In this document: piece by piece, positions 36,530 through 49,653 of the stretch
How the letters are laid out: each line of letters opens with the position of its first letter
Position numbering within the stretch: the stretch's first letter is position 1
Source of the DNA: Lichenostomus cassidix
Taxonomy: Eukaryota > Chordata > Aves > Passeriformes > Meliphagidae
Length of the DNA: 64,000 bases
Direction: 5' to 3'
Assembly (NCBI GenBank): GCA_008360975.2
Contig: CM039180.1
Location: 10,135,122 to 10,199,121, forward strand
Made by a program: the position numbers and the translations under genes
Notes under the pieces: generated by a model
Database searches by the model: none
What the model was told of the DNA's origin: nothing
Seen by the model: only the letters and a program-made list of their open reading frames with translations

Positions 36530-39500
36530 CTAAGCCACATAAGAGATTATTAATTTTTTGGTCATTATTACTAACTTGGAACTGATTCTAACATATAACC
36601 CACATTCCATTAATAAATATCTGAAAAATCCAATCCTCAGGTTCCATAACTTTTCCATATAGAATCTAAAATATTGAGAACATATTTATAACTTAATATA
36701 GTTATTGTGATTCTGTGCCAACTATTTTCTCATGCATATAGCTTAATGTAAATTATAGAATAACCCAAGCCAACAGAAAGGTAGATTTCTTTACCCAAAA
36801 CATCTCTACAAATTATAACTTTGTGTCATGTTGTAAATAGACTTATTTTTGGTTTTAACTTTAATATAAAATAAGAGTAATAATTATCTAAAAGCAGCAC
36901 AAAAATGCAGGAAACACTGCCATCATGTGAGTACACACACGCAAACAAAACCTTTAGCATAACATTGATCAATAAGCTTTTTATACCTCCAATGTTAAAA
37001 AAAAATCTATAAAGCATCTCAGGGTGCTTTGATAAAATGCAGAGTACACTCGAATTTGGGGAGTAACTATGAAAACATAAGTAAAATGTGATTTATTTTT
37101 TGCTCATGAGAGAAACCTGCTCCCATTTCAGGTCCATGGTAATTTTTATTTTGACTTGACTTCACTGGAGCCAAGATTTTATCCAATACCTTTAAAATGA
37201 AACTGAAGAATGTAGCTTGGCTTTCAGCACTATGGATTGTCACACAAGGATGATGGCAGCAGCAGCACCATTGTGTTGAGGACTATTCTAAAGAATCCCA
37301 ACAATCTAGACATGCACAAAAGCTCACAGCTGTTGCATCTGTCTTTACCCAAATATTTTCTTCACAATGTAGAATGCACACAGCATTGTGAGAATTGCCT
37401 CCAAATTAGCAGTTGGAAAAGGCACTGCTACTGCAATTTATAACACATTTTTCATTAATTACAGATCTCACTAACATTTATTTCAGTTTCTGTATCAAAA
37501 TAGAACTTGGTTTAGCTTCAGCAAAACTGGAGATTAGAAAGCTGGAGAAAAGAGTATTCACTCCCTGGAATGTTTTCTTTGTACTGCTAAAGCAGTAGAG
37601 AGTGTAAAAACCAAATTGATTTGATTCAGCGTTTAATGCATTTAATTACTTGAAACTTTTTTGCACTTGCTTTTAATTTTAAATAAGGTCCTGCAATGCA
37701 GAAATCAACAGTTTCCCTGAAAACACATCTTTAAAGGTTAGAACAGAAGAGTCAAAAGCCACACTCATGCTTTAGAAGACAGTTTAACCTTGAATTGATG
37801 AGGTTTTTTCCTAATTATACAGCCAGTGACTGAAATGTTGCTTTTACTATGTATCACGATTTTTCATTTGTCAGCTAGAAGTCACTTTCATGTTCCATAC
37901 AATTCTATCACTGGTCCCAAATTTGCAGATTGTCCAAGTTTTGCTTCTGAAAAGAAATTACTTTCCTTGTTTGAATATGAATAGCAGCTATGCAGTATTT
38001 TCAGGTATGTAGAACACTAACTTAGTGCAGAGCTTTTTCTTCACTTCACCTCTTACAAAGTCACTTTTCACAACATTTACAATTCAACTTAGGAGGTTGG
38101 ATGGCCTGATAGAAGGGATTTGTTGAATACTGGAGAAAGGATAATAACTAGTAGTATGGGAAATTGGAATGTGTGATTTAATTTGCTCTCTTTTTCTTTT
38201 GCCATTTTATTCAAGGTTTATTGTCATGATAAACCTCCTGATTTTTGTGTTTTCTTATGAAAAATAAGTGACAGTAGGCATCTGAAACCTTCCTGTCACA
38301 GTTTGAATTTGGAGATCCAGGTTCTAATTCTAGAGTAGGCATTTGCCAAGGATAATCTCTCCTAGTCCAAACCTGTTTTGGTACAAGAAGGTTTTCTTTT
38401 CTGTTTATACAATTTGCTTATAACATCTTATTTATTTTCTTTCACTGCTGAGGTTACAAAAAACAATTTATTGAATTTTTGGGGAAAAAAACTATGCTGT
38501 TGTATTCTAGGAAAGCATGTGATTCAGCTCAAATCATGCTGAAGGCTGTAATCATTGTTGCATTTTTATTTCTCTTTCTTTTATTTTCTTTAAAGAAAGT
38601 AGCTTAATTTTCAGTGTAAAATGTTATTTGAAAATTTCAGCATGCTGTGGAAGCATATAATCTTGCTACATTTTACAGCAGAAACTGCCATTTCAAGTAT
38701 TTTTTTAGGTCTGAAGTGGAAGAGAAGAACAGTATATGCCTGTGATGTGAAGGCTTGAAGCACATTGTTACAGTAGTGCAGACCATCCACTGCACACAGT
38801 GTACCACTTCCACAAAGAAAACTCTTCTGGAACTCATTTTGAAGGAGCTCAATTAGGCTCTGAGAGAGACTGACACAAAACAGGGTGAGACTAGGTCTGG
38901 GACTTGAGGAAGTCTGTAGATCATGTAAAGTGAGAAGAAATAGAGATTAGGAACAAGCCACTGGGTTCAGGGAGAAAAATACATTTCCAAGGGGAGAATA
39001 GAGTTATGGCATGACCTGCCAAATATTTAATGCAGCACACAGTTTCTCCAAAACCTTTCTTAACCTGCAGAAAGTAGAGGTTCAGGTCATTGATCAAATT
39101 GTCCTGTGGTTTCTTGTTTGAACTTTGACTGTTGCACCAGGTAGTCAGAAGTTTCCCAGGCACAACAAGTCAGGCTGGGAGCATCTCTGCTGGCAGTAAC
39201 CATCTGTGAGCTGGCAACCAAGTCATCCCCATGGATGTCCTCACTATCTGTAATAGGAGCAGAGGTGTCTAATTTGCATGCAAACATCTATACATTGGCA
39301 TTTAAATTTAGGCATTTTTCTTTGCACAGTGACTCCTGACCTTGATCTTTCCTCTTCATTGTTGTCTGCACTGCAATGAAAGCCACCATGGAGCCTGCTG
39401 TTAGCCAGACTAAGTGTAGCCTCCCACCTCCCTTTATTCTCCTAAACTACTATCTCCTGCATGCATTGAGCTGCCATGGACCTGCATTAGCAGCATTATT

Positions 39501-40113
39501 TCAGTTCTTTTCTAGGGGTGAACATAAAGAGCTCCCCTCTTGCTGAAAACTGGGTCTGAAGCTGCCTCTGGCCCCGCAGACCTTGGTGTCTGTTGGATGT
39601 AGGAAGATAATGCATCACGTCAGAGTGGTCATAACATCACAGTGGAAAAAGTCCAGTGCTGTTCACGTGTGGTTGTTCTTTTGAATTGAGCACAGTGCTA
39701 CAGTCCTTTGAAAGCAATCAGTACCTTAATATGAGCATCAATGGGCAAATGTACACACCAAAATTTTGAGGAATTTACCTCCCATTTGATTCATACTGCT
39801 CTGAACTTCTTAAAGTTAGACTTGGATATACAAGCTACAAAACAATCTTCAAAAATCTTCAGATCTTCAGAAGCTGCACACTGTCATTGTTGTTTGTTCT
39901 TTTATATAATATTCATGAATATTTTCCATAAAGATCTTTTTTGACCTTTTGAAATAAAGGAAACTGACTTGTGATTTTTTATAATGGAATCGTAATATTT
40001 GTGTGAAAAGGTAAATTGCTATGCAGAACTGACACTGATAATTTTTATGTGAATAGACCAGGTTAAAAGATTTTTAAATGTTTCTGTTTCAGTGAAGGAA
40101 GAGCTGAGGAGGT

Positions 40114-40150
40114 CACTGACTCATTTTTTTTTCATTTTTTTTTCTCCTAG
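40114..40150 (+). other. Strong 3' splice-site-like sequence
   Basis: A CTGAC-type branch motif (about 40115-40119) is followed by a nearly pure T/C tract of about 27 bases and TCCTAG ending at 40150. This is a textbook acceptor, but no clear donor or coding frame follows. If used, it would more likely belong to a non-coding transcript. T-rich tracts can mimic acceptors. Confidence 0.25.
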
Positions 40151-40219
40151 TTATCTTTTCTATTCCGTACTGTTTGTTCAGAAAGAGCCCATCAAGCAGA
40201 ATAAGCAATACCATGTGGC

Positions 40220-40266
40220 TTGGCTTGTCCTCTGCTGAAGTCAAGCCAAACACTGAACTTCAGCAG
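40220..40266 (+). other. Two interlocked inverted repeats (pseudoknot-capable)
   Basis: Stem 1 pairs TTGGCTTG (40220-40227) with CAAGCCAA (40242-40249). Stem 2 pairs CTGCTGAAGT (40232-40241) with ACTTCAGCAG (40257-40266). Both are perfect, of 8 and 10 bp. Their arms alternate, so in RNA they would form an H-type pseudoknot with a 4-base first loop, no base between the stems at the junction (40241/40242) and a 7-base last loop. Alternatively the two hairpins are mutually exclusive. No transcript is known here. Confidence 0.45.
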
Positions 40267-42150
40267 TTTAAATAAATAGAAAACAACAATTCATCTCTGA
40301 AGAACAAAACTCTTTGATATATCATCAATTATTTGAGGGTTGCATTTACACTAATAAAGTAAACACTGGAACAGGGCACTGCATTCTGGTGAACATGCCC
40401 TGTGGCACAGTTTTGGCTTCTGCCAACCATTATCCTCCCAGATAGTGCTGAGAACAGGACTTCTCCCAAAACATAGCACATGTGAGACTGCTCTGTCTAG
40501 CAAAGTGTACCAGTATGGACATACACTGTGTAAATTTGGTGCCTGAGGGCCAGATGAACCCTAGACTATTTAATTTTCAAATACTGATGAAGTTTAAAGG
40601 GAAATCAAAGAGGATAGCTCGGGCTGCAAGTAATAAAACTTTTACAAATAAACCTTCACATAATCAGCATTTGGGTCTTCATGTCAACTACAAGTTTAAT
40701 AGAATTGTTTGAGGGAAACATGCTCAGAATAAAAGCTGCATTTATCAGAAAAAAACTTTCTTGTTTGTAATTTAGCCAATATTGAGCATGGTTCTTAGCT
40801 TCACTAGGAATTAGGCTTATTTATCTGAAGGTAGAAAGTTGTAAATGTTCCAAAGAACTTACTGAGGGAGAATTATACTGCAGAAATGTTAAACATTATA
40901 TACTTCCATGATTATGACAAAAGAATGTGGTGTACAGTGGTAAATTTTGCATTCAAAAAGTGATTGCAGCACTTAAAATTTATTTTCCCCATAAAGTGTA
41001 ATATAAATTCATTACTTTTCATTAAAACAGGTTCTAGATAATTTCAGCATGATTTATTGGGTTATCTTTATATACGTGAAATGCTTCAAGGACTAAAGGA
41101 AATAAGAAATGTGTTTCAAACCCAAAACTCTTCAGTGTAGTTAAAATATTCATGGGTGGCAGATGCACTTTGGGCTGTAGTGATCCTAACAGCTGGTTAC
41201 AAGAGCTTCTTCCAAAATACAGACTTTTTTTTTCAGTCAGATGAGTTCCCTTTCTCTTTCAGCTAAAGACAAAGTTTTTCCACATGGCTGCACAAACTTT
41301 AGATAAATTGAATAGATGTCAGTGGAATTTAAAAACCAACAAAAATGGCATAGACTTAATTCATGATTACTTGTTGACTCTTTATCATGATAACTGGTGG
41401 TTAATCTTAATTGAAAGACAACCATTTTTAACAGGAAAATCAATGTAATTAATTTTTTTGAGTAATCACGTATTGAACCAAGACAATTTATGCTCTTTTC
41501 TTAATAATATGGTAGAAAGTGATCAGTAAAATTATCAGATGCCATAATATCTCTTTTAAAAGGCACTCTTCATAGGATAAGTAAATAAATGAAGGAAGTA
41601 AGTGCCTTGGGATATTGTGAAGTTCAAAAGTATAGCAATTCCAAGAGGTTTTAGACAGACTCACAGAGGAGCAAGGGATCTGGGGAGTGTAAAACATGGA
41701 GCAAATTTCTTGTGAGGAAGTGACCAAACCAACAGCTGTCAGAAGCTCTATGGCCATGGGAAATATCAGCCCATGCTTTCACTCTTCTTTTATGTTTTCC
41801 ATGAACACTGATAGTGACACTGTTAAACATAAGATACTGGTAGAGGTGGACCTTTCCTTGAACAGAATAAAGTTGATTTATACCAGTGAAGATGCTCATC
41901 ATTTTCTCTTTGCCTGCCATCTGTTATAGGTTAAAATGCATGTACATATTCCTTTTAAGCAGTGGAAAAATATACACAAAGTATGGTACAGCAGACTCAT
42001 AAGCCCTTTCATATTCAATATATCTGTGATTTTATACGTAGAATAACTTTATAAATGAAAATTTAGAGTTAAATATTAAATTTGGTTTAAAAGCCCCCAT
42101 GTTTGGTAAAAAAAAATATTGTTAGAAAAAACCCCAAAAACTAAATAGGT

Positions 42151-43660
42151 CAACTAGTTGTCTAAAACAGGGATTATGTTGAAATTTGCATCTACCTGAC
42201 CACCAGGGAAAACTCCACAAGACAGGACAAACAAGAGATTGACAGAAGAGTTAGGGGAAAAAAAAGTAAACATTAATAATTTTTTTCTAATTTATCAAAA
42301 TGTGGAAGGCAGCAATAGATTCTGTGCAGCCAAACACGTAAGGAAAAAACTGGGGATCATGGTGGAGGGAACTAGCTAAACCAGAACTTTCCATTGAGGG
42401 AGATTACTCAGAGCATCTGCCTAAAATTTAACTGACCACAGAGTATGGGGTATATAAACAAAATCAAGAAGAAAATTCCAGAAACAGAGCTTAGCAATTA
42501 CCCAAGATTTCCATGGACACTCCAAAAGATGAGAAAGTTGAAATGCTAATAGCAATGTGCAATCCCTTGTAAAAATTGCTGTGATATATGATGACAGGAA
42601 GTGGCAAAATCTCCCAGAAAGGCTCCAGGCTGTTCCAAAGGATACCATCCTCCAAGTCTGATACTTGGTCTTTGCAAATTACTAGAAACAGTAATAAAGA
42701 AAATAAACTGTGGATACCTTTGCATATAGTCCTTTTAGAAAATGTCAATAGAGCTTTTACAAAAGGATTTAAAGTCATTAAAACCTAATAGGATACCTTA
42801 AAACAGTGAACAAAAGTATGGGAACAATTGTATTTTGTCCATAGGGTTTTGCTTGGAATACCAAAGGCTCTTGGCAAAGCCTCTCAGCATTTGCATCTAA
42901 GGAAACAAGAAGCAAAGCATAAAAAGAATGTTCTTGCATAATAAATCATTTGCTAAGAGGATGGTAAACATAAGGCTGAAGTATATGGACAGACCTTGCA
43001 ACAGAGGGACATTGGTGCAGCTTTGCAGAGAGCTGTACTGAGATCTGCAGGTTTACCTTACAAATAACTGAACCAGGGGGGATCTGTAAGGTAAGAAAGT
43101 TTGCATAGGTTGTTAAATAAACCACATAAATAGAGATGAATGGTTGGCTGTAAAGCCTTGCAAAAGGACTTTATGAGACTGAGCTGTAAAGTAATAAAAC
43201 AGGAGAGGGAATTCAAAATGGATAAACATAAAACAATGAACTCAAAGAAAAAGAAGTCCAACCTCACTTATAAGAGGATGGGCTCCAAGGTGATCATTGC
43301 AACACTGGTTGTGAGAAGTTGGGGTTATGACAGAGTCACAAAAACTGAAGTTCAAAGCTCAGTCAAAAAAAGAAGTCAAAAGAATAAGTAATTAATAATT
43401 ACTGGGAAGGAAATATAGAACAAAACAGAAAACACTGTATACATTTATCTTAAAAGCTGTATAGCTAATCTCCATATCTCCAAAATTATATTAATTAAAC
43501 TGGAAAAGGTGCAGATAAGTGCAGCAAGGGTGTTCAGTAGAGTGAAATGGCTCCTATAAGTATTCTAAGACACTTTCTGTCTCAAAAACTGATGGCTTGG
43601 AAGATACAGCAAAAGTCTACACAATCATGAGTGTTAGGAAAAAGGAAATTAGGTTAGTAA
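42151..43660 (+). mobile_element. Ancient CR1 LINE body fragment
   Basis: The core (about 43130-43640) follows the distal part of a CR1 reverse-transcriptase ORF as seen in old sauropsid CR1 families. A 'ggagagggaattcaaaatgg' segment leads to a 'cttataagaggatgggctcc' segment, then a GTTATGACAG-like block, and later 'ctggaaaaggtgcagata' and 'gcagcaagggtg'. The peptide frame around 43200-43390 (plus) keeps the pattern of the family but has lost conserved residues, and stops occur. Sequence from about 42151 (near 'gggaaaactccacaaga') may be the upstream part of the same copy, but this is less certain. It encodes nothing functional. Confidence 0.55.
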
Positions 43661-44440
43661 AAAAAAAAAGATTCAAAGACAGTGAAATACATTTCTTATT
43701 TTTCCCATAACATAATTTAATAAAAGCACCACAAACATTAATTCTATTCCAGACATTGTTCCTCACTCATTCAGAATGCTACCATAATTGCTTTTTAAAA
43801 TGAGATGTTTATGTGCATGTATACATATAAGTGTCTTTAAAAACCATATGTGGAGCCACTTTCACAAATTTTAATACCTCTGCAGAAGTTCATGACAAAT
43901 GGAGGAAAAGGCAGACTTAGTAACTCGTGCTTTTCTTTTTCAGCTTTACATCACTTTTCCAGATGCAGAGAACTACAAGGGACAGACTTACCAATGCCTT
44001 TTTAGCGGCCATAAAATGTGTTTTTCTTGGCTATTTTGAAGTAAATGTGCTAGTAAAATAAAGCTACACCTAGCAACAAAGTTAACTCTGAATTAACTTG
44101 TTTATTAAACAAACTTAATTTGTTTATTTTTAGCTGTGGCAATTGTACCTCTTCTATAAGAATCTGTGTCTGTTTGACTCTTTGGGAACACTAGGCACCT
44201 TCACTACCTCATGTTAAACATCAGAAAACAACTCTGAAAACTGTGGCCATAGATCTGTGCCTCTGCAGTGTGAACCATTATGTCACATGAATGAGAGAAA
44301 TATCAGAGATCTAGACAGTTGCCTTGTTACTTTCCTTGCCTCATCCATGAGTTACAATCCAGACTGTGGTATCAACTCACTGAACAACATTTTTACACAG
44401 CACTGTGCAACTTATCCTACTATCCTAGGCATTCAGCAAA
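43661..44440. other. AT-rich spacer, no gene seen
   Basis: Unique-looking sequence between two CR1 relics, with no open frame of note. Confidence 0.5.
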
Positions 44441-44516
44441 ACAGTCATGTCTCTTAATTCCATGATCCTTATGGGTCCTTCCAATTTGAGATATTCTATG
44501 ATTCTATGACTCTATG
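44441..44516 (+). mobile_element. CR1 LINE 3' terminus
   Basis: 'ccatgatccttatgggtcc' and 'ttccaatttgaga' lead into three octamers (ATTCTATG, ATTCTATG, ACTCTATG at 44493-44516), the signature end of avian CR1. The copy is severely 5' truncated. Its upstream boundary is uncertain. Confidence 0.8.
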
Positions 44517-45151
44517 GCAATGTGTTTCATTTGAAAAAATAATTTGAGACTGGATAGGTTTAAAAAATATATAGAAAACACATATGAGTTTGACATAGGA
44601 CTTGCAGAGAAAGATTCTACAGTCTGAATCATGCAAGAGATGATATTCCAGCTGTAAAAAAAGCATAGATCAAGCAGTCTCACTCTCCTGTCCTTGCTGC
44701 AATCACCTTTAGCCTCTAAGCTGCAGCTGAAAAGCAGCAGGAGTTGAGAATACCTCTTTTATTATGGCAACATGTAACTATCTAATTTATGCTGTATCAG
44801 CTCCTCCCTGCAGGACTGCCTTTAAAAAAATTCAGAATTAGATGTAGGTGCCAGCAAGGTAGTCAAATGAAATAGAAATTTGCACACTTGTAAAGATCTA
44901 CATGAATGCAATTTGCAACAGTGTCCAAATTAAATATAAGTTCTATACATGATAACCTTTTATCCATACTGTATTCATGTTTATCTGAATGCAACAGGTT
45001 GAGGAAAACAGTTATTAAACTCCATCATAATTTTTTTTAATAAAATGTAGAGCATTTTTTCTACCAATTAACTCTTCTATAGCAAATGATTAGGGAGACA
45101 GCCCAGCTAGATAGAGAACAGAGAGAGAACATGCACACAGAGCATATACAC

Positions 45152-45200
45152 TCCAGAAAGCAAATCTCCCTCTCTGAAGTAGGACAATTTGCTTTCTGGA
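45152..45200. repeat. Perfect 14-bp inverted repeat, 21-base spacer
   Basis: TCCAGAAAGCAAAT (45152-45165) and ATTTGCTTTCTGGA (45187-45200) are exact reverse complements. Inside, TCC (45167-45169) can pair with GGA (45182-45184), leaving a 12-base loop. A perfect 14-bp fold-back at this distance is far rarer than chance in 64 kb. It is too small for a known transposon and short for a miRNA precursor. Origin and role are unknown. Confidence 0.75.
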
Positions 45201-47417
45201 CACTTAGCTTTTGACTGAAGGAGGTGTACTTTGAAAATACTGTAATATTCTGGTTTTTTTCTTTTTAAATGTCTCACTGCTGCATTTTCCTTATTTAAAT
45301 AACAGTGCTGTGCACAAATTGCACCAATTAGTATCCATTAACATCCACCTCTGCTGTCACTAGCACCTGCCTCATGCATAGCCTGTGTCAGTTCTCTGGT
45401 TATTGATTGGCATGTGTTACCCTGAAAGACCTAACAAGCAGCTGAAATTAGAGTCTGTGGTTCCTCCCCTGATTTTGAATCCTTTAACTAGCCACAGAGT
45501 ATATGGCCACTTGTCCAACTTGCAGCTATGAAAAGCTCAAGCATAAACCCATAATTTCTTTTGAAATTGTGTTCTCTGTGAACCAAACCACTCTAATTCA
45601 GCAGAGTGCTGTGAGTCTATAGTGTTGCCTGTTTCTGAGCCAAACTACATATGCCTTGTGATTTTTTGTGGTTGGAGCATGTTTCTCACTTTCGCTCAGC
45701 ATGCTAGTTTTTCTCCCTCCTTCAGCTCCCTCTCCCTGAAGCTACTGCTTCCCATTCACCTTTTCAACAGTGACTCTTTTTCCCAAGCCAGTTATCTTAA
45801 TTATTTATATATAATGTGTATTGTACAGAAACATGGAAAACTGAATCTTTACACAGTGCTTATAATTGCATCTTTCATTCTTTTGTAGCATTTTTCTGTT
45901 TATATCTTGAAACATCTCAGTGATATCATAAAGAGTTTTTGGGGTTTGTTTTTGTTTTCTTTTTTTTGGTGTGGAATGATTACATTTGCTTTTTGTTTAT
46001 ACTTGTGATCAATATAGAATCTGAAATAAAGGAATGAAGGATGTATGTAATACTTATTTTTATGCCCTCAGAGAGCTTGACTTTCTCTCTTCTCCAGTGC
46101 CTTAACCCATCCCAGCTTTATTTCAAGCAGGCTTCCCTGAAGGACCATAAAGAGAGCAGCTTTTTGGGGCTGGATAGATAAAACACATAAATCATGAATG
46201 CTTCTGAGACTTCCCTGCAGACATTCACCCAAGGAGCACTCAGTTTTTCCTGGGGAAGCAATTTGAATGGAGAGCTGGCCAGGTCAAGTCAAGAGATCCT
46301 TTCCGAGCCTCTGATGACATCATCATATTAATACAGGGGACCTTGGAGAGATCCTGGCTTGAGTTTAAAGTCTGGGGGTCTTGTAAGGTTTTGGGGGAGA
46401 AGACAATGATGAAGTCATCAGACAAGCTCTTGTTTCCAAATTTCAACTGGAAATCTGTTTTTAAAAATCCATCTTGTTTCTCTAAGGTTGAATCCTCCTG
46501 TGCATGATGTTAGACCCTTTAAAACACAACAGCATCAATAAAATTCACTAGAGAAATTATCTAGCTTTAGTGGCATGACAGGACATACCTGTAGTTTCAG
46601 CTTTGAGCAAATCTGTAGGTTACCCAAGAATACAGAAAAAGAGGAAAGGAAAACCTTTTCAAAGCCCTGACTCTCTCCTGACACCATCTGATTCCTTCTG
46701 CCCCTTTCCAATCCCAAAGAAAGAGGAGAGATTTTCCTCTAATGCCGAGTTTCTAAGCATCCTTCTCTGTCCCACCACCAGCATGATGTGAGGCAGTTCT
46801 GATCTGGCAACAGCACATTTATGTCGTGCAGCATCCTGACAGAGGAGACTGATCCTAGCCTAGGGAGAAGTGTGAGGTACAGGAACACTCTTATGTTTCC
46901 ATATGTCTGCTGACAGCAAGACTTTTTGTTTCATTCTTGTATGAAATCATCTCATTCATAAGCATGAAAATGAAATGCCAATATGTTTATAATTTTTAAC
47001 TCTCTTCATGGTATTAGGCAATGTCTAGACACATGAAAAAACCCAATGAAAACCCCCTCTTTTACAGTGGCTAGTTCTGAAAGTTCAGTAATAGCTTTAG
47101 CAAAAGGTAAGCTCTAATAGCTTTTTTGAGGATAGCACTATTAAACTTCCACTAGCTGATGGAAAGTAAAGTTGTGTTATTGCATCTTCTAAAGGCATTA
47201 ATTTCTGAATCAATTTTAGTGATTTTCACTCAGCAAGTTTAAAATTAGATGCATAAATATATTGTTACAAATGCTATGTGTTTAGATCTGTAGGAGAGTT
47301 AAAAAAGCAGAGCAGCTGAGTGAAGCAATTGCAAAGAATCTTCTAAATTGAGAGAGGGTGAAGAGATGGGATGATAAAAAGGCATTTGAAATTTAATATT
47401 AGAGGGGAAATATATCT

Positions 47418-47480
47418 AAATCTATCTCTCTCTCTATATATATAAATGCATATATGTATAGATACAGATATAGATATCTC
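47418..47480 (+). repeat. TC/TA/GATA-type microsatellite
   Basis: TCTCTCTCTCTA passes into (TA)n and then GATA/GATATA-like units. Imperfect simple sequence. Confidence 0.8.
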
Positions 47481-49653
47481 AGATATTAATAATGCACACA
47501 TACCAGTGTTGGAAAAACAAAGCCTGAACTGAAAATCCATCTCTGATAAATACCGACTCTCTATTGGTGTTATGAGCTTGAGAAATTTGGGATTCAAAGA
47601 TGATGTTGAATAAAGAAGAAAATCTAGTATATACTCAACACATATTGGCTCAGATGTTACTAATGCTTAACTAGTGATGAGCCCATTGAAAAAAAACCCT
47701 CAATTTCCTGGCAACTGTTTGAGAAAAGGGAGTCTTTAAGAGAGCAAGAGCATTAGTGAAATTAGTCAGGCTTCTTTTAATAGAAAGGTGCTTCCACCTG
47801 CAACTGTTACATTTGTATCCATGCTACATAAAAATCTCATGATTTCATATTAAACCCAAAGTAATGTAACCCAAAATTTAAAATGTTTGCTCTTTTTTTC
47901 CCTGAGCATCAAGATTTTTGAAAGAGTCTGGGATCAGTCAGGAGCTCCTCAAGGCCATCTGCTTTTCTTTAGCAGAGCTCAGAGGCTGCTGTAGCTCCAC
48001 CCAGCTCTGAGCAATTGTGCAGCAGCTGGGAGGCCATGGACACTCTCATCTGCCCCAATATAAAGAATGAGGAATTGCCTGCCTAGAATATCTTCATAGA
48101 GAAAAGATGAAGAGTTTTCACTTGTAGATCTGACCATGGTAAACAAGTATTCTGAAAGGAGACAAGAGTAGATGACACCACATGACACTGAGGTTTGGAC
48201 AAGAGAGGCTGCATAGGGTTCATTGGAATATCTCAAGATAGCCATAATTATTTATTTTCAAAAACACATTCAATAATAAATAAAATAATTAAGAAATAAT
48301 AGAATAATTAAGCATGCATAGCCTACATCTTATTAAGTCCCACTTTTGCTTTGTGTTTGTTTATATTTGCAAATATTTAGGATAAAACTAGTGAAATGTA
48401 AAATCAACCACGAGTGGTTTTGAAAGTGCATCTGATTCACATACCCTTGACCACTGGAAAGTTTCAATAGAGAGAGAAAACCTTATAGACTAGGGATGGC
48501 ATTGGTCATCATAATTTCTTCAAACTAAAGATGATTTTGAAACATTTACTTATGTTCATTACTTTTTTTCCTCAGGAATGGTCCCTTTGAGCAATTATAT
48601 TTCTTTAGCCTTTCCTGAGGACAGTATTATATGTAGCCATGCATAATGTAGCCCTGTTTGCCTAACCTCTCCCTGTCTGCCTCTGCTGCATTTTTATTGG
48701 AACACTTCCAAAAATCTTTGTTAAAAACTATGCACAATGAGATCAAGAGAACACTTGAGCTCTGTTGGACTACTGGTTGGGAGGCATGCATGAATTGCAT
48801 TCCCTGTATAAAAACATGTTAAATATGAAACTCAGTAAAACAGAACCCGTGATGATAGAACACAGACACTCAGCTGAAATCTCAAAGGTTGCAAAATCAC
48901 AGGAGCAGTGAAGCTACTGATGGCTTGAGGACGAAAGAAAGCACAGAGTGGTGCCAATGAGTAATTCTTGGTTCACGTTTTTCTGAAGAACATCAAGACC
49001 GTAGATAGAAATTGTGCATGGACAAACATATCAAAGAAATAAAAGTCACTGTTACAGGAAAAAATGAAAATGTAAAATTAATTACTTAAATGTGTGTTAT
49101 GGATTCTGATGCATCATTCAATCAAATGCTAGAGAACAAGACGTGAAAACAAAGGTTGGGCTAGAATTATTGAATGTTGTAACAAATTTCAACAAGCCCA
49201 AAGTGTTATAAAAAATAATAGGTGATGGGTTATTAATCACTTAATGATGTGTTCTCTTCCCTAAAAATATCCAAATTTACCATTCCATGAACAGTCACCA
49301 CAGCTCTTAGACATTCTTGACAAATTAAAAGTACCCATCAGAAAATGAGACAGAGGATTCTTCTGATCTAATTGAGCTGCCTAAAAGTTAAGCATCTATT
49401 CTACTCTTGTTTAGGATCAGAGATCCCTCAGTATACTGAATCAGGCTTACTAAAAGGGCTGACAAGCACCTAAGACAATCCATATAAATAATTATCTGGA
49501 GCTACTCATGGAAATTATACTATTAATTTAGCTAAGACAGTTAACTTAAATAAGTCCAGAATAAAGTAATGAATGAAACCCAGCTGAATATTTGACCTCT
49601 CTGTCTCTACTGAGTCACTGAATGCAGGGCATCCTCATCTTTCATCAGAGTGC

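Larger units (their letters stand above)
36530..42150. other. AT-rich non-coding stretch, no gene seen
   Basis: About 5.6 kb without a supportable gene. A GC-richer patch at about 39340-39700 includes a CRE-like TCACGTCA (39616-39623) and an E-box CACGTG (39666-39671). A strong acceptor-like sequence lies at 40114-40150, and pseudoknot-forming sequence at 40220-40266. No repeats were recognised. Confidence 0.5.

Noticed and set aside
41221..41240. Acceptor-like TTTTTTTTTCAG
   Set aside because: T-run plus CAG is common in AT-rich DNA, and no branch, donor or coding frame supports an exon.
48245..48291. AT-rich fold-back with 13-14 near pairs
   Set aside because: Built only of A and T runs, where such pairing is frequent by chance, and it needs a bulge.
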